From contig JABXKC010000006.1 of assembly GCA_013375495.1 (NCBI GenBank), positions 58,491 through 122,490 on the forward strand: a DNA stretch of 64,000 bases, written 5' to 3'. Position numbers and translations under genes: made by a program. The stretch is from Promethearchaeota archaeon. GTDB lineage: Archaea; Asgardarchaeota; Lokiarchaeia; Sigynarchaeales; SOKP01. A model generated the notes under the pieces. That model ran no database searches. It was not told where the DNA came from and saw only the letters and a list, made by a program, of their open reading frames with translations. Positions 9,237 to 18,144 of this stretch are shown piece by piece. How positions within the stretch are numbered: position 1 is the first letter of the stretch; each line of letters opens with the position of its first letter.

Positions 9237-10241
9237 ATGACTAATATACTCGTTACTGGTGGCACGGGATTTATTGGAATCCCTTTGGTTAAAAAACTAC
9301 ATGAATTAGGACATAAATTAAAATTGCTGGTAAGAGAGAGCAGTAATACTGCACCCTTTAAAGAGCTTAAAGATATTGAATATATTTTTGGTGATATCCA
9401 AGATATTAACAGTTTAGAAAAAGCTGTGAATAATGTAGATGCTATATACCATCTTGCAGCATACACAGCTATATGGGCGAAAGATAAATCAATTTACTAC
9501 GATGTTAATGTTAAGGGGACAGAAAATGTCGCTAATATTGCTCTACAAAACAATTTAAATTTATTTTATGTTAGTTCCTTTACTGCATTGGGTCCTACTC
9601 CTTCAGAACCAGTTGATGAGCCTCATGAAGATGAGAATTTTTTTATGGAATATGAGAAATCAAAATTTCAAGCGAAAAAACTTGTGAGAAGTTATATCCC
9701 CAAAGGTTTGAAAGTTATGATTTTTTACCCCGGAATTGTATACGGTCCAGGAGATTTTAATATTTTTGGTAGAATGCTATTTGATGTTATGAGGGGTAAA
9801 ATTCTTCCATTGGGTATCTGTCCTGGAAAGGGAGAATCTATGACTTGTCTATCTTATGTGAAAGATACATCAAATGCTTTAGCAGATGTAATAGATAGGG
9901 AAGATCTATTTGGAGAAGATTTTATTCTAGGGGGCGAAAATGTTACATTTAAGGATTATCTTGATCTAATTGCCGAAATTGGGAGAAATAAAAAAGCTAG
10001 AAAGCTTCCTTTTACAATTGCGATGGTATATGCATGGTTATTAGAAGTAAGAGCGAAGTTTAATAAGAATGTCCCTTTCTTAACTAGACCTACACTAAGA
10101 GCTATTAAATACCATAGATCATATTCTTCAAAAAAAGCAATCGATAAATTTGGTTATAAAATTACCCCATTAAGAGAAGGTTTAGAAGAAACAATTAAGT
10201 GGTATAAGGAATACGATAAAGAAAGTAAAAAAAAAAAATAG
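9237..10241 (+). CDS. NAD-dependent epimerase/dehydratase (extended SDR)
   Basis: A 334-residue extended SDR with an N-terminal TGGTGFIG motif (7-14), catalytic Ser113/114 in YVSSFTALG, and Tyr139/Lys143 in YEKSK. It resembles dihydroflavonol-reductase or sterol-dehydrogenase-like members. The following gene starts 3 bases after its stop, and an aldehyde dehydrogenase and two SCP2-like proteins follow on the same strand, so this is the first gene of a four-gene operon. A role in a lipid or isoprenoid alcohol/aldehyde pathway is an inference from that context. Confidence 0.82.
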   Translation: MTNILVTGGTGFIGIPLVKKLHELGHKLKLLVRESSNTAPFKELKDIEYIFGDIQDINSLEKAVNNVDAIYHLAAYTAIWAKDKSIYYDVNVKGTENVANIALQNNLNLFYVSSFTALGPTPSEPVDEPHEDENFFMEYEKSKFQAKKLVRSYIPKGLKVMIFYPGIVYGPGDFNIFGRMLFDVMRGKILPLGICPGKGESMTCLSYVKDTSNALADVIDREDLFGEDFILGGENVTFKDYLDLIAEIGRNKKARKLPFTIAMVYAWLLEVRAKFNKNVPFLTRPTLRAIKYHRSYSSKKAIDKFGYKITPLREGLEETIKWYKEYDKESKKKK

Positions 10242-10244
10242 TTT

Positions 10245-10733
10245 ATGAAAATTATGATAGAAGATGAATTAACAAGTCAAATTATTGATATAGAAGCGTG
10301 CAAAACAGAATTAGTAAAAAAATACACAACATTTCTAGCTCAATATCCTGAAATATTTGCTGATTTGATTTCTGGTTCTCATTTTGATTTTGCTATCTAT
10401 GATTCAATTGAATCATATGATTCGAGAACGCCTATAGATGTATTTAATGTTTACCGAACTAGTGAAGGAATCGAAATAAAATCAGGGAAAGCAAACAATC
10501 CTGATTTGGAACTAGCTCTCTCAGTACAAGCGATTAAGAAGTTGATAAAAACAAAAGATAATGTTGAATATGCGCAACTTCTTGGTTCCTTTTATAATGA
10601 ACCCAACGAGCAAAGTGGATGGATTGATTTTATGCTTTTCCAAAGAACTCAGAAAATAATTGAAATGGGATATGGAAAATTTGCTCAAACTGCAGGAATC
10701 CTCGAAGATGATGGTAGTATAATTAACCTTTAA
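10245..10733 (+). CDS. Small SCP2-like (sterol-carrier-type) protein, tentative
   Basis: A 162-residue protein. The C-terminal half (NPDLELALSVQAIKKL, then GWIDFMLFQRTQKIIEMGYG) follows the SCP2 pattern in which a PDL[T/E]L strand leads into a helix and a hydrophobic C-terminal helix closes a lipid-binding tunnel. It starts 3 bases after the extended-SDR gene and is followed by an aldehyde dehydrogenase. It could present a hydrophobic substrate to the neighbouring dehydrogenases. No catalytic residues are recognisable, and the fold call rests on pattern only. Confidence 0.55.
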   Translation: MKIMIEDELTSQIIDIEACKTELVKKYTTFLAQYPEIFADLISGSHFDFAIYDSIESYDSRTPIDVFNVYRTSEGIEIKSGKANNPDLELALSVQAIKKLIKTKDNVEYAQLLGSFYNEPNEQSGWIDFMLFQRTQKIIEMGYGKFAQTAGILEDDGSIINL

Positions 10734-10781
10734 AAAATTCTTCTAAATTAGAAAATTAAAAAATAAACTTAAATCAGAATT

Positions 10782-12275
10782 ATGTCAAAATCTCAAGAAT
10801 TAAAGATTAAAGATAAATTCACTGGGGAAGTTATAAGAACTGTAACTGCCGATACAATAGAAACAGTTCACGAAAAAATTAAAAAAGTGCATAGAAATCA
10901 GAAATTATTGAAAGATATGGATTTTTTTGAACGGGCTCAACTTCTCTCAAAATTTGCCAGTAAATTACGATTTAATAAAAATAAATTGAAGGATTTGATT
11001 GTAGCTGAAGGAGGATTACCAATCAAGTATTCTGAATGGGAGTTAAATGTAGTAACTAATGGTTTCAAATTTTGTGATTGGTATTACCAATTTATAGAAG
11101 AAAAACCTTTAACTAGCATAGAAGGAGAACAGCTCGTCAGAATAAGATATATTCCACACGGTTTGGCAGCATGTCTCTCTCCCCGCAATACTCCTATAAG
11201 TCTTCCCCTCTATCAATTAGGTGCAAATTATTTAGTCGGAAATCCTGCTATAGTGAAACCTTCTACCGCATGTCCATTAACAATGCTAGAAGCTTATTCT
11301 ATGATGGAAGAAATGGATTTTCCTGCTCTTGAAGCCTTGGATTTGGTTATAGCTCCTGGAGAATGGGCAGTAGATGAATTTATCAAATCTCCGTTAGTAA
11401 AAACAATAATGACGATTACAGCATCTCACACAGCTAAAGATATCTTGGTACGTTATGGTAGATTTCTGAAAAAAACTGTTGACAGATCGATGGGAGTTGA
11501 CATGTATACTCAACCATTTAAAAATTTCTTTTTTGAGTGTGCTGGAAACGATGCCGGTATAGTTATGGATGATGTTAATATAGAACAAGTAGCAAAATGG
11601 AATGCTATGGCAAGTTATACTAATTCTGGTCAACAATGTTTCTCAATGAAGAGAATTATAGTCCACCAAGATATATACGATGAATATACAGAATGTTTAA
11701 TAAAAGAAATCGAAAAATTGAAGTACGGAGATCCCACCGATCCAGATGTGGATATTGGTCCTTTGGGAAGCAGGAGAATCTTGATGATGATGGAAGTAAT
11801 GGTCGAAGATGCAAAAAAGTATAACGCTAAAATATATACAGGTGCTGAAAAAATTGATACGGGAGAAGATTATGGGTTATTTTATAAACCAACTCTAGTC
11901 GAAATTAAACCAGAATTATGTGAGGATTTAACCAAAGCGCCATTTTTATGGAGAGAAGAGGCTTTTGGACCTGTTCGCTCTATTACTAAAGCCAAAGATA
12001 TGAAAGAGGCAATAAAGTTAGCAAATGCAAGTAATTATGGTATGAGGGCAGTTGTTTACACTTCCGATTTGAACAATGTTGAGGTTTTTAAGAATGAATT
12101 AGAAGCTGCAAACATATATATTAACGCAAGGCCTATGCTTGTAGACATTACGGTTTCATTAGGTGGAATTAAGGATTCTGCTTATCCCGCAGGTTGTAAA
12201 TATTATCCTCAAGAGTTAGTTTATGGAAAATACATTTATGACGGTACTCCGCTGAATTTAGAAAAGATAAAATAA
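10782..12275 (+). CDS. NAD(P)-dependent aldehyde dehydrogenase
   Basis: A 497-residue ALDH-superfamily enzyme. The catalytic Cys286 is in TNSGQQCFSMKR, the general-base Glu is in FECAGNDAG (a variant of the usual ELGG motif), and the EEAFGPV motif is present near 395. It should oxidise an aldehyde to an acid, or to an acyl-CoA, with NAD(P). The gene lies between two small SCP2-like genes, an arrangement hinting at a hydrophobic or carrier-presented aldehyde. The exact subfamily is not clear. Confidence 0.88.
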   Translation: MSKSQELKIKDKFTGEVIRTVTADTIETVHEKIKKVHRNQKLLKDMDFFERAQLLSKFASKLRFNKNKLKDLIVAEGGLPIKYSEWELNVVTNGFKFCDWYYQFIEEKPLTSIEGEQLVRIRYIPHGLAACLSPRNTPISLPLYQLGANYLVGNPAIVKPSTACPLTMLEAYSMMEEMDFPALEALDLVIAPGEWAVDEFIKSPLVKTIMTITASHTAKDILVRYGRFLKKTVDRSMGVDMYTQPFKNFFFECAGNDAGIVMDDVNIEQVAKWNAMASYTNSGQQCFSMKRIIVHQDIYDEYTECLIKEIEKLKYGDPTDPDVDIGPLGSRRILMMMEVMVEDAKKYNAKIYTGAEKIDTGEDYGLFYKPTLVEIKPELCEDLTKAPFLWREEAFGPVRSITKAKDMKEAIKLANASNYGMRAVVYTSDLNNVEVFKNELEAANIYINARPMLVDITVSLGGIKDSAYPAGCKYYPQELVYGKYIYDGTPLNLEKIK

Positions 12276-12287
12276 ACTTTACCGACG

Positions 12288-12695
12288 ATGGAAACTGAAG
12301 AATTATACACAAAATTAAAAGGATTTTTTCCTAAACAATTGGATTTAATGAGACATCTACACATAGATGCCTGTTGGGAATACAGCATCACTGAGCATTC
12401 CACTCAGGATGCCAATATCAAACTAAACTTCTATTTGTTCAAAAAGAATGAAAATTCGCTAGAGATGACAAAAAAAAAGCCTAACATCAAACCAGACTTA
12501 CTTCTTTATTTTACAGAAAAAGCTATTTTAAATATGATTGAAGGTGTTTCAAGTGCTGAGGAATATTACGAGCGATATCATAAAATTATGAATCATCCTC
12601 AATCCGGAATTGAAGTGGATAGTAAAGTCAATAAACCTAGACTAAAACTTTGGCAAATTGGGTATAACCAGTGGCAGAAAGATTTTAAGTTTTAA
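12288..12695 (+). CDS. Small SCP2-like (sterol-carrier-type) protein, tentative
   Basis: A 135-residue protein starting 12 bases after the aldehyde dehydrogenase stop. The segment KPDLLLYFTEKAILNMIEG, then a helical stretch and RLKLWQIGYNQW, matches the general SCP2 layout, as does the other small protein of this operon at 10245-10733. The two share little direct identity, so they look like distant relatives rather than a fresh duplication. Function unknown; lipid binding is an inference. Confidence 0.5.
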   Translation: METEELYTKLKGFFPKQLDLMRHLHIDACWEYSITEHSTQDANIKLNFYLFKKNENSLEMTKKKPNIKPDLLLYFTEKAILNMIEGVSSAEEYYERYHKIMNHPQSGIEVDSKVNKPRLKLWQIGYNQWQKDFKF

Positions 12696-12732
12696 TTTGC
12701 TACAATAAAATCTGTTAACAATATGGTGAAGA

Positions 12733-13419
12733 TTAGCCCATTCTAATTCTCAGGCTTTTTTTTCTTATAGAAACAATTATTACTGCTATAATCGCCAATA
12801 TTGTAAAGCTGATAAAAACGGTACCAAAAGGAATAAATCGAAAAGTACCTTCCAATCTCACGATAATTTGGTCAAATTCGTCGTAAAAAGTTTCAGTTAA
12901 TAGAACCCCTCTAGTGTCATATTCCTTTTCCCATAGATAATCCAGACCAGTATCGCTTTTTCCTTGCTTGAATAGTGAAAGTCCTATTCTATAGTATTCA
13001 GAAGGTAGTGATGCAATCGCTTCATCTAAATATTCTTCAACTGGAAAAAGGCTAAATAGGTAATCATCGTAATATTCAGGTCTGAATTTCATACCTAGAG
13101 TAATTGCTTTTCCGCTTAAACCCCAATCCGTTTTATAATCCCAAAATTCTATTTCAATTACCCAGTCAAGCGTGACCGAATAAATTTCTCTGATAATTAT
13201 TCTATTTTGATCTCCTATCTCAAAATTAGGTTCAAATCCAAACATTTCTTTAAATTTCATTAAATTTAATTCGGTTACCTCCCAAATTAATTCAGTTCCT
13301 TCTGTAAATCCTATATTATATTCTTCTTCCTGTGCTTTAGTATTTAAGTTAAAGCAAGAAGTAAATATACAAAAATAGAATAGGCCGATTAAACAGAAGA
13401 TCTTAAGTTTTTTTCTCAC
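12733..13419 (-). CDS. Predicted surface protein with signal segment and C-terminal membrane anchor
   Basis: A 228-residue protein with a hydrophobic N-terminal segment after MRKKLK (about residues 7-25, followed by a Cys-containing SCFNLNTKAQ that could be a cleavage or lipidation region), a soluble acidic middle, and one C-terminal membrane helix (about 198-218) followed by a basic RKKSLRIR tail. The topology predicts an outward-facing ectodomain anchored at its C-terminus. It is convergent with the aldehyde dehydrogenase operon. No family is recognised. Confidence 0.65.
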   Translation of the reverse strand: MRKKLKIFCLIGLFYFCIFTSCFNLNTKAQEEEYNIGFTEGTELIWEVTELNLMKFKEMFGFEPNFEIGDQNRIIIREIYSVTLDWVIEIEFWDYKTDWGLSGKAITLGMKFRPEYYDDYLFSLFPVEEYLDEAIASLPSEYYRIGLSLFKQGKSDTGLDYLWEKEYDTRGVLLTETFYDEFDQIIVRLEGTFRFIPFGTVFISFTILAIIAVIIVSIRKKSLRIRMG

Positions 13420-13628
13420 TTTTTCATCAAGAATTCCTTTTAAATTCTATGTAAAGTAGTACCATAGAATATCATTTATAATCTGTTGTAAATTATTAAT
13501 TTTTTTAAACTTAAAAATTTGATTTTGGAATTTTTCATTTGTCTTATCTAAACAAAGATATTAATTTATATTAAATACTTCAAATAATCTATAATATATC
13601 AAAATTAATTCTACTATGGTAAAATACT

Positions 13629-15059
13629 ATGAATAAAGAAGATATTTGTTTCATGTCAGCTAATGAGATGCGAGAAAAAATCAAAACTCAAGAGTTAACA
13701 TCAGTAGAAATCACTGAAACGATAATTAACCGCATAGAAAAAATCAATCCTCTACTCAATGCATATTGTACTCCTACTTTTGAATTAGCAAGAAAAACTG
13801 CCGAAAAAGCAGATGAAGCAGTTAAAAGAAGCGAAAAACTAGGATTATTGCATGGAATTCCGACATCAATAAAGGATCTAATACAAACCAAGGGGATTAG
13901 AACTACGTTTGGTTCTAAATTGTATGAAGATTTCATCCCAGAACAGGATGACATCGCGGTTCAAAGATTAATGGCGGCTGGTTGCGTCATACTTGGTAAA
14001 ACAAATACACCTGAGTTTGGTGCCATCGCTCTTACAAATAATAAACTCTTTGGAGAAACTAAAAATCCATGGGATTTAGAGAAAAATTCAGGAGGTTCTA
14101 GTGGAGGTGCTGCTTCGTCCGTTGCCAGCGGTATAGGGCCATTAGCCTTAGGATCAGATGGGGGAGGTTCAATTAGAGTTCCCAGTAGCTGTTGTGGCGT
14201 TTATGGTTTAAAACCTACTTTTGGGCGCATTCCAAGTTATCCCCGTACCGGTATCCACTTTATGACAATGGACCATTACGGCACAATTGTACGTTATGTA
14301 AAGGATGCAGCTCTTATGTTAAATGTTATGAAAGGCCATCATCCCGCCGACCATAATTCTTTCCCTGATGACGACATCGATTATGTTAAAATTCTTGAAG
14401 AAAAACCTAAAAAATTAAAGATAGGTTTTTCAATGACATTAGGCTTCGGTAAAATTCTCGATGAAGAAGTTAAAGAGAATGTTCTTAGTGGTATTCAAAA
14501 GCTTGAGCAATTTGATTGGGATGTAGAAGAGGCAAACTTAAAAATAAGAAAGCCAGAATCGGCATTTAAAACAGAGGTAACTGTTGGTTATGCTTATGAT
14601 TTACAAAAAGATTTTTCTAATAGACCTGAAGACCTTAGCCCATATTTAATTGGTTCAATAAGATTGGGATTAGATAACAGTGCTATGAATGTTGGAAAAG
14701 CTAGAGAACAGAGAAAACAAGTTTACGAAGTTATGTATCAATACTTTAAGAATTACGATTTACTAATTACACCGACATTGCCATGTCCAGCTATTAAACC
14801 AGGTTGGTTAGAAACAGGAACGACATTTCCAACAATTGGGAATAAAACGTTAAGTATTATGAGTTGGATGACATATACGTACCCTTTTAACATGACAGGA
14901 TTACCTGCTGCATCAATTCCATCTGGTTGGACAAAATCTGATTTACCCATTGGAATGCAAATTGTTGGAAAGCGTTACGATGAAAAAACAGTTCTTCAAG
15001 TCTCAAAAGCATTCGAAGAAGTCTCACCGTGGCAAGATAGACGCCCCGTATTTAACTAA
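13629..15059 (+). CDS. Amidase signature family hydrolase
   Basis: A 476-residue amidase with the complete Ser-cisSer-Lys triad: Lys82 (GIPTSIKD), Ser157 (GGSSGG) and Ser181 (DGGGSIR), spaced as in family members. It hydrolyses amide bonds. It could be mistaken for GatA, but no gatB or gatC lies nearby, and archaea normally use GatDE for tRNA-Gln, so a catabolic amidase is more likely. The message probably ends in the T-rich tract just after the stop. Confidence 0.82.
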   Translation: MNKEDICFMSANEMREKIKTQELTSVEITETIINRIEKINPLLNAYCTPTFELARKTAEKADEAVKRSEKLGLLHGIPTSIKDLIQTKGIRTTFGSKLYEDFIPEQDDIAVQRLMAAGCVILGKTNTPEFGAIALTNNKLFGETKNPWDLEKNSGGSSGGAASSVASGIGPLALGSDGGGSIRVPSSCCGVYGLKPTFGRIPSYPRTGIHFMTMDHYGTIVRYVKDAALMLNVMKGHHPADHNSFPDDDIDYVKILEEKPKKLKIGFSMTLGFGKILDEEVKENVLSGIQKLEQFDWDVEEANLKIRKPESAFKTEVTVGYAYDLQKDFSNRPEDLSPYLIGSIRLGLDNSAMNVGKAREQRKQVYEVMYQYFKNYDLLITPTLPCPAIKPGWLETGTTFPTIGNKTLSIMSWMTYTYPFNMTGLPAASIPSGWTKSDLPIGMQIVGKRYDEKTVLQVSKAFEEVSPWQDRRPVFN

Positions 15060-15068
15060 AAACTATTA

Positions 15069-15085
15069 TTTTTTTTTATTTTTTA
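15069..15085 (+). terminator. Poly-T terminator after the amidase gene
   Basis: A run of about ten T residues and a second run of five follow the amidase stop within 10-26 bases. Archaeal RNA polymerase terminates on such U-rich tracts. No strong hairpin precedes it. Confidence 0.4.
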
Positions 15086-16174
15086 CTAAAAAGATTTCAT
15101 CTTTGAAGTTGTAATGTAAGAAGAATCACCAATAGTAATATTTTTTTTAATCAGGTCTTCTAAAATGGAGTAGTCACCAATGATACTGTTCGAAGAAATA
15201 ATTTTTCTTAAAAATACTCCATCTCCTATTACAGATTCAGAAAGAATACATTTTTCTAATTCTAAATCATCACCAATTGAAACATTAGGACCAATTATGG
15301 AATTTTTAATTTTTACATTTTCTCCAATAAAAACTGGAGGAATCAATTTTGAGTCTACAATATTTCCAGTTTGAAATAAACTTTCAAATAAGGGATCCTT
15401 TAACTTCGCTTCAGACAATAAATAACGATTGCCATCAAGTAATGATTCAGGTCTTCCAAAATCTAATACTTCACTCTGCATCACATTCCCTTTAAATGGA
15501 ACGCCTTCCTTTATTAAATGCTCTATTATTGGTGTTAATTGATGCTCATTTCCGTTGGTTATTTTTACTTTACTCTGTTCTTCTAAAAGCTCGAATAATC
15601 TAGAAACGGAACGCTTTCCAAAAAGATAAGCACCAGAAACAGCATAATCAGAAATAAACTCTTGCGGTTTTTCGACGATTTTAGTTAAATTCATTTCTTC
15701 ATCTACGACGGTAACACCGTAAAATTGAGGATTATCAACCTTTTTAATATTAATTACCGCATCGCAATTTCCTTGGTGATATGTTAGTAAAACAGAAGAA
15801 TAATCTTCCAAGGGGAGTCTATCACTTAGGAAAATAAAACAATCATCATTCTTAACAAAATCTTTCGCTAATAATATTGCATCTCCAAGACCGCTGAAAA
15901 AAGGTGTATCGGCCAAAAAACCAAGCGGTTTCTGCTCAATAAATTTAAGGGTGAAGTAGTCAGAATAATGATTCTTTATATATTCTGAAATCTGTCTTTT
16001 TTTATATCCTACAATAAAGGCTATATCCGTTTCTTTAGGGAAAGTTCTCTTTAACTTTACGAGGATATGGTCAATTAATCTCTTTCCAGCTAATTTTAGA
16101 AATGCTTTAGGTTTTGAGTAGGTAAATGGCTGAAGTCGTTGCCCTACGCCTGCAATTGGGCAAATTAATTTCAA
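15086..16174 (-). CDS. Sugar-nucleotidyltransferase with left-handed beta-helix tail
   Basis: A 362-residue protein. The N-terminal nucleotidyltransferase domain carries the family start (CPIAGVGQRLQPFTYSKPKAFL), with Lys24-type phosphate contacts and a central FLSDRLPLEDYS metal-site region. Residues from about 270 are hexapeptide repeats (GENVKI, GPNVSI, GDDLEL, GDGVFL) of a left-handed beta-helix. It should form an NDP-sugar from NTP and a sugar-1-phosphate for glycan synthesis. A small helical protein gene precedes it by 15 bases on the same strand. The specific sugar is not known. Confidence 0.8.
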   Translation of the reverse strand: MKLICPIAGVGQRLQPFTYSKPKAFLKLAGKRLIDHILVKLKRTFPKETDIAFIVGYKKRQISEYIKNHYSDYFTLKFIEQKPLGFLADTPFFSGLGDAILLAKDFVKNDDCFIFLSDRLPLEDYSSVLLTYHQGNCDAVINIKKVDNPQFYGVTVVDEEMNLTKIVEKPQEFISDYAVSGAYLFGKRSVSRLFELLEEQSKVKITNGNEHQLTPIIEHLIKEGVPFKGNVMQSEVLDFGRPESLLDGNRYLLSEAKLKDPLFESLFQTGNIVDSKLIPPVFIGENVKIKNSIIGPNVSIGDDLELEKCILSESVIGDGVFLRKIISSNSIIGDYSILEDLIKKNITIGDSSYITTSKMKSF

Positions 16175-16189
16175 ATAAAAATCATCTCT

Positions 16190-16720
16190 CTAACTCTCTA
16201 ATATGTCTCTTAAGATATTGTAATATTCTGCCTCTTTTAATTTTTCTTTAATGATATTTTTTAGCTTTCGCAAATAATAGTTATCTGAATTTGTTCTCTT
16301 CATACCTTTGAGTTTTTTGTTTATAGCAATTCGCATTGTTTCGTCTAAAAAATTAACGGGTATAGAATTATAATTCTGAATTATGATTTTCTTCTCTTTT
16401 TCACTATATTGACTATTATGGTTTTCCAAACTCTCGCGAAGAAGAATATGCAAATTTTCAACCCAGGTTTCTATTCTTTCTATATCCCCTTTTATGTATG
16501 TCCGATTATCAAGCCAATCCTTAAATTCTATAACTTTAGTTAGAAGATCTTTGCGGGGTTCGCTAATTATCTCCTTTTGTTTAACCTTTTGTATCAAATC
16601 GCGTACTTTTTGCTGTTTTAAATCATGTTTTTCTTCTTTCGATAGGGATTTATAAATTTCCTCCCGCTTCTTTCTTTCCTCTATCGTATCTTCATCATCG
16701 AGCCATTTATCAATCGACAT
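16190..16720 (-). CDS. Uncharacterised highly charged helical protein
   Basis: A 176-residue, Lys/Glu-rich, almost entirely helical protein with no membrane segment, no cysteines and no recognised motif. The N-terminus (MSIDKWLDDEDTIEERKKREE) predicts a short coiled coil. It is transcribed just ahead of the nucleotidyltransferase gene with a 15-base gap, so the two are probably co-expressed. Nothing more can be said from sequence. Confidence 0.6.
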   Translation of the reverse strand: MSIDKWLDDEDTIEERKKREEIYKSLSKEEKHDLKQQKVRDLIQKVKQKEIISEPRKDLLTKVIEFKDWLDNRTYIKGDIERIETWVENLHILLRESLENHNSQYSEKEKKIIIQNYNSIPVNFLDETMRIAINKKLKGMKRTNSDNYYLRKLKNIIKEKLKEAEYYNILRDILES

Positions 16721-16851
16721 GTTCTAATTAAATAATTAACTTAATTCCCAATTTTATATTTCTATTAAAATATTAATATAAAGGATAAAATTTTGCTTTA
16801 AATTCATAGAGAGATAGCTTAATATTAACTTATGTAATTAATATATTTAGA

Positions 16852-17631
16852 ATGAAAGTAAAGGGTATAATTTTCGATTTTGGGTTTACATTGTTTTCTT
16901 TTGAGAATCCATCAGTTGAAAAATATTTCGATTGTTTTAACAGGGGATTATTAAAATCCATTGATCTTTTAAAAGAAAAGAGGATTCTCGATCAACAAGA
17001 AGAAATAGTTAGCGATTTTATAACTACTTTCAAAAAAAAAAGAGCAAATTCTTTTAGACAAGCTATGAAAACCAAGGATGAATTTCCTACTACTCTACTG
17101 TTTAGAAATGTGTTAACTTTTTTGAAAGAAAAGGGATATGATGTTAATTACGATAGTCTTGAGGAAGAATTCTTAGAAGAAATGGCAGAAATTTATCATT
17201 CGTGTGAAGAGGACGAGTGGAAACCTTTTAATGAAACAAAAGCGACCTTAGAAGCACTCTCTAAAGTTTCTAACTTAAAAATTGGGCTCATTTCTAATCA
17301 TCCAAACCATAATACTATAAAAAATATGCTCAAAAGCAATAATCTAAAACAATATTTCGATGTAATAGTTACTTCTGCTAAGTTTGGTAAAAGAAAACCT
17401 AATCCCGATATTTTCTTATATACATTAAAAAAAATGGGCTTAGAAAAGCACGAAGCTAAAGATTGTATAATGGTAGGGGATGAAGCTGCTGACGCTGTTG
17501 GTGCTAATAGAGTCGGTATGCAAATAGTTCTGAAAGAAAGAGATTATGAATTTCCTTATGAACGAGAAATCACTACACCTAATTTAATAAAAATTAAATC
17601 GATTGATGAAGTTTTAAATTACATTAGTTAG
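16852..17631 (+). CDS. HAD-superfamily hydrolase
   Basis: A 259-residue HAD protein. Motif I is IIFDFGFTLF, motif II ISNHP, motif III Lys in KFGKRKPNPDIF, and motif IV GDEAADAVGA, with a helical cap between I and II. In motif I the second Asp of DxDxT, the general acid of HAD phosphatases, is replaced by Gly11. That is closer to dehalogenase-like or altered members, so simple phosphatase activity is uncertain. It lies just upstream of an oppositely oriented tRNA gene. Confidence 0.8.
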   Translation: MKVKGIIFDFGFTLFSFENPSVEKYFDCFNRGLLKSIDLLKEKRILDQQEEIVSDFITTFKKKRANSFRQAMKTKDEFPTTLLFRNVLTFLKEKGYDVNYDSLEEEFLEEMAEIYHSCEEDEWKPFNETKATLEALSKVSNLKIGLISNHPNHNTIKNMLKSNNLKQYFDVIVTSAKFGKRKPNPDIFLYTLKKMGLEKHEAKDCIMVGDEAADAVGANRVGMQIVLKERDYEFPYEREITTPNLIKIKSIDEVLNYIS

Positions 17632-17637
17632 AAAAAG

Positions 17638-17759
17638 TAGCCCAGAGGGGATTTATTCATTCAAAAAGAATTTTTAAGAAGATTGAACCCCTGATCACTG
17701 GCTTTTTGCCTACAAAAGTAGTCCGCAAGCCAGCGTCCTATCCACTAGACCACTGGGCT
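17638..17759 (-). tRNA. tRNA-Arg(GCG) with two introns
   Basis: Reading the minus strand, a full 73-base cloverleaf forms after removing 19 and 30 bases: acceptor AGCCCAG/CTGGGCT, D stem GTC/GAC with GG in the loop, anticodon stem CTGGC/GCCAG with loop TTGCGGA (anticodon GCG), variable TGATC, T stem AGGGG/CCCCT and T loop TTCAAAT; discriminator A, no encoded CCA. Intron 1 sits at the canonical 37/38 site in an ideal bulge-helix-bulge: helix TTGC/GCAA with 3-base bulges GGA and AAA, flanked by CTGGC/GCCAG and CTAC/GTAG. Intron 2 interrupts the T loop, best placed at 58/59 (helix GTTC/GAAT, bulges AAT and AAA). The boundaries of intron 2 could shift slightly. Confidence 0.88.
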
Positions 17760-17859
17760 ATTAAGTAATAATAAATATTCGTGAATTATAGTTAAAATAC
17801 TTTATTTCTCTATTAAGAATTATTTTCTTTAAAAATCGAAAACTCTAAAGCATAAAGGG

Positions 17860-18144
17860 TTATCTAGGATAATCAGGCTTACTAGACACAAGGGTAGTCG
17901 TTTCTTCAATCCAGCGAGATAAATCTTTATCTACGCGAATGAATGTCACGATTTTATCTAATTCTTGCAGTTTGGTAAATGTGCATTCAGCAACCAAATC
18001 CCATCCCCCATAAACGGGTGTAATATAAGTTACGTTCCAATTTTCATCGGGATTATTTGATTTTAAGCCTGTTAACCTCTTGACAACTTCCCATTCAGTT
18101 CCAATTACTTTTAACCGGATTAATATATAACCACGATAGAAAAT
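17860..18144 (-). CDS. Stand-alone RAM (Lrp/AsnC ligand-binding) domain protein, apparent ATT start
   Basis: A 94-residue frame ending at the TAA complementary to 17860-17862. Its translation (RLKVIGTEWEVVKRL, then VTYITPVYGGWDLVAE and DKIVTFIRVDKDLSRW) matches the alpha-beta RAM domain that binds amino acids in Lrp-type regulators, without a helix-turn-helix. The frame has no ATG, GTG or TTG before the conserved region; the stop codon TAG is at 18148-18150. An ATT at 18142-18144 lies 7 bases after an AGGTG Shine-Dalgarno sequence. It may sense an amino acid and partner with DNA-binding Lrp proteins. Confidence 0.7.
   Translation of the reverse strand: MFYRGYILIRLKVIGTEWEVVKRLTGLKSNNPDENWNVTYITPVYGGWDLVAECTFTKLQELDKIVTFIRVDKDLSRWIEETTTLVSSKPDYPR

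Noticed and set aside
13629..15059. Amidase as GatA of the tRNA amidotransferase
   Set aside because: The triad is shared, but gatB and gatC are absent from the neighbourhood and the gene stands alone, so a general amidase is the safer call.
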